5,525 nucleotides of DNA from an uncultured Gammaproteobacteria bacterium (GTDB lineage Bacteria > Pseudomonadota > Gammaproteobacteria > CAJQNE01): positions 1 to 5,525 of the forward strand of contig CAJQNE010000359.1 in NCBI GenBank assembly GCA_905479545.1, in the 5' to 3' direction. Shown here one piece after another: positions 1 to 4,817 of the stretch (the first letter of the stretch is position 1; each line of letters opens with the position of its first letter). A model generated the notes under the pieces. The model did not search any database and was not told where the DNA came from. It was given only the letters and a program-made list of their open reading frames with translations. A program made the position numbers and the translations under genes.

Positions 1-246
1 AATGGTCAGGTGGTTAATATCCCGTCTTACCAGGTTAAAGCGGGCGACGTGGTTGCTGTGCGTGAGAAGTCACGCAAGCAGAGCCGTATTGCGGCTGCGC
101 TGGATGTTGCTTCTCAGCTTGGGATTGCCGAGTGGGTAGAAGTTGACGAGAAGAAGATGGAAGGCACGTTCAAGTCTGTACCGGATCGTGATCAGTTCCT
201 GCCAGACATCAACGAAAACCTGGTAGTGGAACTGTACTCGAAGTAA
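1..246 (+). CDS. rpsD: 30S ribosomal protein S4, C-terminal part (5' end outside window)
   Basis: This is the last 81 codons of the gene for small-subunit ribosomal protein S4, a primary 16S rRNA binding protein that starts assembly of the 30S body; in E. coli S4 also represses translation of its own operon. The frame is open from base 1 and ends at TAA 244-246. The visible part begins NGQVVNIPSYQVKAGD, the beta-strand section of the S4 RNA-binding domain, followed by VREKSRKQSR, then KMEGTF, then DINENLVVELYSK at the C-terminus. All of these match the E. coli protein at the same spacing, and the E. coli counterpart of this segment is also 81 residues long (of 206), so no insertion or deletion is visible. 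It is the first gene of the rpsD-rpoA-rplQ run. About 125 N-terminal residues are missing only because the window starts inside the gene. Confidence 0.97.
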   Translation, partial: NGQVVNIPSYQVKAGDVVAVREKSRKQSRIAAALDVASQLGIAEWVEVDEKKMEGTFKSVPDRDQFLPDINENLVVELYSK

Positions 247-254
247 TCACTCGT

Positions 255-285
255 TTTGCTGGCTGGCTTTTAGTCAGCCAGCAAA
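255..285 (+). promoter_or_regulatory. Perfect 11-bp hairpin in the rpsD-rpoA spacer
   Basis: Bases 255-265 (TTTGCTGGCTG) are the exact reverse complement of 275-285, leaving a 9-base loop that could close further with a G-U pair. The hairpin starts 8 bases after the rpsD stop codon. No T-run follows on either strand, so it does not look like a classical terminator. It may stabilise or process the mRNA between rpsD and rpoA, or cause pausing; that role is inferred. Confidence 0.55.
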
Positions 286-287
286 TC

Positions 288-343
288 TGGTCACTATTTC
301 GATTACAAACTAACGTAACTTTGGTCACTTTAGATAGTGGCCA
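288..343 (+). promoter_or_regulatory. Two mutually exclusive hairpins in the rpoA leader
   Basis: The octamer TGGTCACT occurs twice, at 288-295 and 322-329. Both copies can pair with the same downstream segment ending at 343. The distal pairing joins 288-297 with 334-343 (10 bp including one G-U) around a 36-base loop. The proximal pairing joins 322-329 with 336-343 (8 bp including one G-U) around a 6-base loop. The two cannot form together, and both end 3 bases before the rpoA Shine-Dalgarno sequence. The layout suits a translational or transcriptional switch, or an operator with dyad symmetry. Function is inferred and no known motif is recognised. Confidence 0.4.
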
Positions 344-346
344 CTC

Positions 347-352
347 TGGAGG
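347..352 (+). promoter_or_regulatory. rpoA ribosome binding site
   Basis: TGGAGG at 347-352 lies 6 bases before the rpoA ATG at 359. Another ATG at 355-357 is out of frame and only 2 bases from this site, so the spacing selects 359 as the start. Confidence 0.8.
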
Positions 353-358
353 CTATGA

Positions 359-1369
359 ATGGCAGGTTCAGTAACACAATTCTTGAAGCCGAATTTAACC
401 GACGTCCAGTCATTGGGTAACAACCGTGCAAAGGTGGTTCTTGAACCGCTTGAGCGTGGTTTTGGCCATACGCTGGGTAATGCACTGCGTCGCATTTTGT
501 TGTCGTCTATGCCCGGTAGCGCAATTACCGAAGTACAGATTGACGGCGTTTTGCACGAGTACTCAACCCTAGAAGGCGTGCAGGAAGACATCATTGATGT
601 TTTGCTGAACCTGAAGCAGGTTGGTATTCGGTTACACGATCGCGACGAAGTTGAACTAACGATCAGCAAAAAAGGTCCAGGCGCTATTACCGCTGGCGAC
701 ATTTCTACTGACCACGGTGTGGAAATTGTGAACCCGGAGTTGGTTATCGCCAACATTACCGGCGACATTGAATTCCGCGCTTCGGTAAAAGTAGAGCGTG
801 GCCGCGGCTACGAGCCAGCGAACCGTCGTGAAAACGATGAAACTCGTGGTGTGGGTCGTTTGTTGTTGGATGCTAGCTACAGCCCGATCCGTCGGGTTAG
901 CTATACGGTTGAGAACGCCCGCGTAGAGCAGCGGACCGATCTCGATAAGCTGATCATCGATCTGGATACCAACGGTACCATTGACCCTGAAGAATCTATC
1001 CGCCGTGCGGCGACGATTTTGCAGGATCAGCTGTCGGTATTTGTTGATCTGGAAGACAAAGAAGAAACGGTTGAGGTTGTTGAGCAGCCTAAAGTGAACC
1101 CGATTCTACTGCGTCCGATTGATGAGCTTGAGTTGACCGTTCGTTCGGCTAACTGCTTAAAGGCAGAAAACATTTACTACATTGGTGATTTGGTACAACG
1201 CAGCGAAGTTGAGCTGCTTAAGACGCCAAATCTGGGCAAAAAATCACTCACCGAAATCAAGGACGTACTGGCCGCTCACGAGCTGTCTCTAGGTATGAAC
1301 CTTGAAGCATGGCCGCCAGCCAACCTACGGGTTGACGGCGACATGGGTGTAGATATTCAGGCCGGTTAA
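359..1369 (+). CDS. rpoA: DNA-directed RNA polymerase subunit alpha
   Basis: The product is the alpha subunit of RNA polymerase. Its dimer nucleates assembly of beta and beta', and its C-terminal domain binds promoter UP elements and activators. The protein is 336 residues, against 329 in E. coli. The N-terminal domain (about 1-232) shows LEPLERGFGHTLGNALRRIL at 28-47, including the Arg45 needed for assembly in E. coli. An acidic linker (about 231-245) joins it to the C-terminal domain (about 248-320), which carries TVRSANCLKAENIYYIGDLV and the TPNLGKKSLTEIKDVLA helix-hairpin-helix region. The DNA-contacting residues known in E. coli are all present with an offset of 3: Arg262, Asn265, Cys266, Gly293, Lys295, Ser296 and Glu299. 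The last 15 or so residues after WPPA form a tail about nine residues longer than in E. coli. The gene sits between rpsD and rplQ as usual, 112 bp behind rpsD, a longer spacer than in E. coli. Confidence 0.99.
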   Translation: MAGSVTQFLKPNLTDVQSLGNNRAKVVLEPLERGFGHTLGNALRRILLSSMPGSAITEVQIDGVLHEYSTLEGVQEDIIDVLLNLKQVGIRLHDRDEVELTISKKGPGAITAGDISTDHGVEIVNPELVIANITGDIEFRASVKVERGRGYEPANRRENDETRGVGRLLLDASYSPIRRVSYTVENARVEQRTDLDKLIIDLDTNGTIDPEESIRRAATILQDQLSVFVDLEDKEETVEVVEQPKVNPILLRPIDELELTVRSANCLKAENIYYIGDLVQRSEVELLKTPNLGKKSLTEIKDVLAAHELSLGMNLEAWPPANLRVDGDMGVDIQAG

Positions 1370-1416
1370 CGCCGGGCTGAATATTGATAAAAGATTAAGA
1401 TAAAAGGTAATTCACG

Positions 1417-1854
1417 ATGCGACATCGCCAATCTGGTCGTCAGCTAAACCGTAACAGTTCTCACCGCAAAGCCATGTTTCGCAACATGTGCAACAGCTTG
1501 GTAGATCACGAGATTATTCGTACTACCGTGCCTAAAGCAAAAGAACTGCGTGGCTTTATTGAGCCACTGATTACGCTGGCCAAAGAAGATACCGTTGCTA
1601 ACCGTCGTTTGGCGTTCAATCGCCTACGCGACAAAGCTGCGGTTAAAAAACTGTTCGAAGAAATCGGTCCTCGCTATAAAGAACGTCCCGGTGGTTACAC
1701 CCGCGTTTTGAAAGCAGGCTTCCGTCCTGGTGATAATGCCCCTATTGGCATTATCGAGCTTGTTGACCGTCCGATTCCGGAAGAAGTTGACGAGCCTGAA
1801 GTTGTAGAAAAAGAGTCTGCAGCGGCAGAAGAGAAGCAGGAGGCAGCGGCGTAA
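1417..1854 (+). CDS. rplQ: 50S ribosomal protein L17
   Basis: L17 is a structural protein of the bacterial 50S subunit. The N-terminus MRHRQSGRQLNRNSSHRKAM and the motifs PKAKELR (39-45), EPLITLAK (49-56), ANRRLAFNRLRD (61-72), GGYTR (92-96) and GDNAPIGIIELVDR (105-118) are family hallmarks. The length is 145 residues against 127 in E. coli. The excess is a tail from about residue 119 made almost wholly of Glu, Val, Pro and Ala, probably disordered. ATG 1417 is preceded by AAAAGG at 1402-1407 with 9 bases between. The 47-bp gap from rpoA shows no terminator, so the two are very likely co-transcribed. The operon ends here, since a strong terminator follows 18 bases after the stop codon. Confidence 0.98.
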   Translation: MRHRQSGRQLNRNSSHRKAMFRNMCNSLVDHEIIRTTVPKAKELRGFIEPLITLAKEDTVANRRLAFNRLRDKAAVKKLFEEIGPRYKERPGGYTRVLKAGFRPGDNAPIGIIELVDRPIPEEVDEPEVVEKESAAAEEKQEAAA

Positions 1855-1872
1855 GCTAAAGCTTGTTGTGAG

Positions 1873-1906
1873 AAAGCCGGGGTCGCGAAAGCGCCCCCGG
1901 CTTTTT
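1873..1906 (+). terminator. Rho-independent terminator of the rpsD-rpoA-rplQ operon
   Basis: Bases 1873-1882 (AAAGCCGGGG) pair perfectly with 1895-1904. Above one T-C mismatch the stem continues with CGC/GCG (1884-1886 with 1891-1893) closed by a GAAA tetraloop at 1887-1890. The descending arm runs into TTTTT at 1902-1906. A GC-rich stem, a stable tetraloop and a T-tract directly behind rplQ make this a textbook intrinsic terminator. The T-tract is short and the A-rich foot of the stem is partly shared with it. Confidence 0.93.
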
Positions 1907-1912
1907 ATTGGC

Positions 1913-1921
1913 TGCTATAGT
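1913..1921 (+). promoter_or_regulatory. Possible extended -10 promoter for the acyltransferase gene
   Basis: TGCTATAGT fits the extended -10 consensus (TGnTATAAT) with one mismatch and lies just behind the operon terminator. No good -35 box exists at the normal distance, since that stretch is the terminator stem, which is tolerable for extended -10 promoters. Transcription would start near 1928. Read-through of the terminator is the alternative source of transcript. Confidence 0.3.
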
Positions 1922-1962
1922 TTAAGAGCGGGTTGCTATGCCCCGGAATAGGATTTTTAAGC

Positions 1963-2685
1963 TTGCGACGCGAACACCGCCCCAAACAACTAAAGCGCTT
2001 TACTGAAGCCGCCACCCGGTTTTATGCACATCGGTTTTTAGAACCGCATTTTGATTCAGTCGGCGATGGCTTACGAACGGTGAACCCGTGGTTAATGGCC
2101 GTGAATGGCGGGAGTATTCATCTAGGTCGATCAGCCTTACTAGCGGCCATGCCGGATCGCCGGTTGATGCTAACCACCGTTCGCAACCGTAACGGCGGAG
2201 GGCAGATCAGGATAGGCAATTTCTGCCTGTTATCACCGGGCGTGCGAATAGAGTCAAATCAGTCAGTGACTATTGGTGATAACTGTATGTTGGCCGCTAA
2301 TGCCTACATTGGCGATAGTGACTGGCATGGCTTGTACAATCGCCTGACAGCGTTTCGCTGCACGGCGCCGGTAGTACTTGGCGATAACGTATGGATTGGC
2401 ATGGGGGCCGTCGTAACTAAAGGTGTGAATATTGGTGAGAACGCCATAGTGGGGGCTGGTTCTATCGTCACTAAAGACGTTGCGGCTAACACAGTGGTTG
2501 CAGGCAACCCCGCCAAAGTAGTGAAACGACTCAACCCGCGTCGGCGCTTCCTAAAACGTGATTATTTATTAGCCGACGCGGAGCGCGCCGACGCCATCGA
2601 TCAAGAGCTGCTGGACTACATCACTGCGGGCAACAGCTGGGCTAACTGGTTGCGGACGTTAATATATCCGCTGCGGGGCGATTAA
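1963..2685 (+). CDS. Hexapeptide-repeat (left-handed beta-helix) acyltransferase
   Basis: This enzyme probably transfers an acetyl or other acyl group from acyl-CoA to a sugar or similar acceptor, as maltose/galactoside O-acetyltransferase relatives do. The acceptor cannot be read from the sequence. From the chosen start it has 240 residues. A basic, aromatic N-terminal part (to about 50) is followed by two runs of hexapeptide turns: IRIGNFCLLSPGVRIES (82-98) with SVTIGDNCMLAANAYIGDSD (101-120), then VVLGDNVWIGMGAVVTKGVN (137-156) with IGENAIVGAGSIVTKDV (157-173). The family end motif AGNPAKVVKRL is at 180-190, and a helical tail ends the protein. His122 in SDWHGLY sits where family members have the catalytic histidine. 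The start is uncertain. TTG 1963 has AGGA at 1950-1953, 9 bases upstream. TTG 1933 would add ten residues but has a poor site. ATG 1938 is out of frame. The gene is monocistronic and convergent with the next gene. A role in modifying surface polysaccharide or lipopolysaccharide is only a guess. Confidence 0.87.
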   Translation: MRREHRPKQLKRFTEAATRFYAHRFLEPHFDSVGDGLRTVNPWLMAVNGGSIHLGRSALLAAMPDRRLMLTTVRNRNGGGQIRIGNFCLLSPGVRIESNQSVTIGDNCMLAANAYIGDSDWHGLYNRLTAFRCTAPVVLGDNVWIGMGAVVTKGVNIGENAIVGAGSIVTKDVAANTVVAGNPAKVVKRLNPRRRFLKRDYLLADAERADAIDQELLDYITAGNSWANWLRTLIYPLRGD

Positions 2686-2692
2686 CTTAAAG

Positions 2693-3454
2693 CTAATTGT
2701 CGACACCCAGCCTGGCTGCAGGAACGGGGGCAGGGTGAGATGAGTCGCCGATTACCGCTGAGCAAAACTCACTACCTACCGTGCTAAGCCGAATGGTATG
2801 GCGGAGGATCTTGGCTTTCGCACTGTGATTGCGCTCGATTCCGTGAATCACCGTCTGCACGGCGTTGTCAGTTTCCAGTTTGTCGTAATCCTGCTGTAGT
2901 TTGCTGTTCTCAGGGCCAGCGACCAACAGGCCGAGGGACATTAAATGCTGCAGATAGGTCGGAGCCAGATCGAGGTTGAGAATGCCCGCGGCCCGGCCGA
3001 CGTCGGAAAAGTTGCTGGCGATCCGCTGACCACTGCCAACAGTAAGGCGACCTGCGGCAGCGATATGCATCAGTACCCGTTCTTCGTTATCGCTCATGGC
3101 AGCCATAATGCGGGCTTCGTCAGGCAGCATCTGTGCCAGCATTAGTTTAAATAAGCGAATGCGTGCTGGCTTGCGGTCTTCGGTTAGCGACGTTTCAACC
3201 AGGTCATTAAATCGGGTTTGCAGATCAAAGTCGTTGTAGTACTCACGGCGTTCGCCCGCTGGCACGACGGCTTGTTCGCCCATCAGGCGTTTGCGAACCT
3301 CCGGCCAAACGCGTTTTTCGAGCTCAGATTCAACCTGGGCAGCCGCGAGTTGTGCCAGGTCGCCAGCGCGTTTCCGCACCATGGAGCTGGCGCGGTTAAA
3401 GGCTGATTTGCGGGCGGGTTTGGCTACCGCTTTAGTTTTTGGTTTACTGCTCAC
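2693..3454 (-). CDS. Helical protein resembling DUF4393/Abi-alpha, function unknown
   Basis: The product is a 253-residue soluble protein without signal peptide or membrane segment. A lysine-rich N-terminus (1-30) leads into a long amphipathic helix (about 30-60, AQLAAAQVESELEKRVWPEV). Residues 101-120, LFKLMLAQMLPDEARIMAAM, resemble the 'LSPDEARIL' core of the DUF4393 (Abi-alpha) family. LQHLMSLGLLV at 168-178 and IRLSTVGSEFC at 221-231 resemble that family's later motifs. This assignment is from memory, so it is moderate. Some Abi-alpha proteins are linked to abortive phage infection, but nothing here shows defence. The frame stays open up to an ATG at 3535, but GTG 3454 is preferred because it overlaps the TGA of the upstream DUF445 gene by 4 bases (GTGA), the classic layout of translational coupling. 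No strong Shine-Dalgarno sequence precedes it. It is the last gene of its operon, and no terminator is visible after it. Confidence 0.75.
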   Translation of the reverse strand: MSSKPKTKAVAKPARKSAFNRASSMVRKRAGDLAQLAAAQVESELEKRVWPEVRKRLMGEQAVVPAGERREYYNDFDLQTRFNDLVETSLTEDRKPARIRLFKLMLAQMLPDEARIMAAMSDNEERVLMHIAAAGRLTVGSGQRIASNFSDVGRAAGILNLDLAPTYLQHLMSLGLLVAGPENSKLQQDYDKLETDNAVQTVIHGIERNHSAKAKILRHTIRLSTVGSEFCSAVIGDSSHPAPVPAARLGVDN

Positions 3455-4680
3455 GAGCCACCGCCAAACATGAATATGAGCTGAGCAAAACCTGCCGCCA
3501 TGCCGAGTAAGGCGCCGACTGTAATCAGAATCCACTCATCTTGTTCAAACGCAGGGCGCAGCATGCGTTCGAATTGCGTAGGGGTTAAATCAGCCATTCG
3601 CGCTTTGAGCGTGTTACGAATATCCATTGCGTCCTCGGCATAATCTTCGATCTGCCGCAGCGCCCGTGGTAATTTTTCGACCATGCTTTCAACGGCGGTA
3701 TTTTTCATCGCGTTATATTTTTTGGTGCCGATCGTCATGGTCACAAACGGCAATCCGAGGCCGGTTTGATCGTCCACCGCGTTCTTCACATTACGCGCGA
3801 TCAGCGCGAACAACCGGTCGCTGGAAGGCCCTTTTAAAATGGCCTCAATGATATGCGCCGGGGTGAGAATTTCTGCCGCGATTAAGTCGCCGTATTGTTC
3901 AGCCACTTCTTTTTGGCGTTTGAGGAATAAACCCTGAATCTTAATCAGGCCAACTCTTTTGGGTTCCTGTGGCTCAAAAATCATTTTCAGCGCGATCCAG
4001 TTGGTCGCATAACCGACGAGCAGGCCAAAAGCCGGTAACACCCAGTCGCCTTTGTAGAATATCCATACCAGCATTTGCACCAGGCCGAACATAAAACCGA
4101 AGTAGGCGCCTGAGCGGGCAACGAACTTAAATTCAGGTTCGCCGACATCCAGAAAGATGCGGTTCAGCAATTGCTTGTCGCGCATCAGATTAGTAATCAC
4201 CATTTCTTTGAGGTCGAATACCTCATCGATGTCGCTTTTTACCTTTTCCATTATCTCTTTGATAAGGTCGGGGGCTTCATCTTTAACGCGCTTGATCACA
4301 CGGTTGCGGGCTATTTTTGGCATTGCTGCCCACAGCGCGGGTTGGTGGGCACGCATCACTTCGTCCACCACGTCTTCAACCATTTCGTTTAGCGGCGCTT
4401 CTAGCTCGTTGGCGATGCGTTCCGGGTCGAGTCGTTCGAAAATTTCTTCCGTTGAGATCAGTTGACCGGTCATTGTTTCCACCGCAATGCCAGCCATAGT
4501 CGCTGCTTTACGCGGTACGATGCCCTGCCAGCCAATTTTGCCGATGCCGACAAACTCCATTGGCAGGAACATCATTTTCAGAGCCATTAAGTTGGTACAG
4601 AACCCTACGCCCGCGCTGATGAAGGGGATAAGTGCATACAACCACCAGTTTGCGGCTAAATCCTGAAGAAGTTCATTCAT
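3451..4680 (-). CDS. DUF445-family integral membrane protein
   Basis: The product is a 409-residue inner-membrane protein of the DUF445 family, whose biochemical role is unknown. Hydrophobic segments lie at about 12-33, 191-209, 213-232 and 383-405. The long hydrophilic helical stretches between them (43-185 and 240-380) carry many charged residues. A motif of the form G-[FY]-x-T-N-x-x-A-L-K-M-x-F-x-P-x-E occurs twice, at 26-42 and 223-239, each followed by a Q-G pair (52-53 and 249-250) at the identical offset of 197 residues, indicating an internal duplication. ATG 4680 is chosen because MNELLQDLAANWWLY leads directly into the first membrane segment as family members do. An ATG at 4758 would add 26 residues of unlikely, Pro/Ser/Thr-rich sequence. 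No strong Shine-Dalgarno sequence is seen, only an A-rich AAGAAAAAG. It is the first gene of a two-gene operon and overlaps the next gene by 4 bases. The upstream gene is divergent. Confidence 0.9.
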   Translation of the reverse strand: MNELLQDLAANWWLYALIPFISAGVGFCTNLMALKMMFLPMEFVGIGKIGWQGIVPRKAATMAGIAVETMTGQLISTEEIFERLDPERIANELEAPLNEMVEDVVDEVMRAHQPALWAAMPKIARNRVIKRVKDEAPDLIKEIMEKVKSDIDEVFDLKEMVITNLMRDKQLLNRIFLDVGEPEFKFVARSGAYFGFMFGLVQMLVWIFYKGDWVLPAFGLLVGYATNWIALKMIFEPQEPKRVGLIKIQGLFLKRQKEVAEQYGDLIAAEILTPAHIIEAILKGPSSDRLFALIARNVKNAVDDQTGLGLPFVTMTIGTKKYNAMKNTAVESMVEKLPRALRQIEDYAEDAMDIRNTLKARMADLTPTQFERMLRPAFEQDEWILITVGALLGMAAGFAQLIFMFGGGS

Positions 4681-4817
4681 GCTTTTTCTTGTCGTTATAG
4701 GTGAAACAGGAGGTACAGATTGCCATACTGCTGCAGGGCTGCCAATGTTTGCGGTCATAATTCAGCGTCTGCCCAGGTTCTTAGCTGGTGTGGACAGAAA
4801 AAATAGGGAACCAGGCT

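Noticed and set aside
355..357. ATG just before rpoA as an alternative start
   Set aside because: It is out of the rpoA frame and only 2 bases from the Shine-Dalgarno sequence; ATG 359 has proper spacing and gives the conserved N-terminus.
325..768. 147-codon open frame on the - strand over rpoA
   Set aside because: It lies opposite the clearly conserved rpoA reading frame and has low-complexity Ser/Thr-rich sequence typical of an antisense shadow.
2304..2534. 76-codon - strand frame inside the acyltransferase gene
   Set aside because: It mirrors the hexapeptide-repeat coding region and shows no independent ribosome site or recognisable motif.
2652..2671. GCGGA/TCCGC inverted repeat near the acyltransferase end as a terminator
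   Set aside because: The stem is only 5 bp with a 10-base loop, lies inside the coding sequence and has no T-tract on either strand.
3455..3535. 27-codon N-terminal extension of the DUF4393-like protein (ATG 3535)
   Set aside because: It would overlap the DUF445 gene by 85 bases and adds His/Arg/Trp-rich sequence; the GTGA overlap at 3451-3454 is far more natural.
4157..4499. Several + strand frames opposite the DUF445 gene
   Set aside because: They are antisense shadows of a conserved coding region with no ribosome sites or motifs; the same holds for the + strand frames at 2945-3145, 3218-3473 and 3627-3851.
4694..4699. TATAAC on the - strand as the -10 box of the DUF445 operon
   Set aside because: It has no -35 partner or extended -10 and would leave a leader of only about 7 bases before ATG 4680.
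4681..4758. 26-codon N-terminal extension of the DUF445 protein (ATG 4758)
   Set aside because: The added residues do not resemble the family and no ribosome site precedes that ATG; ATG 4680 places the first membrane segment normally.
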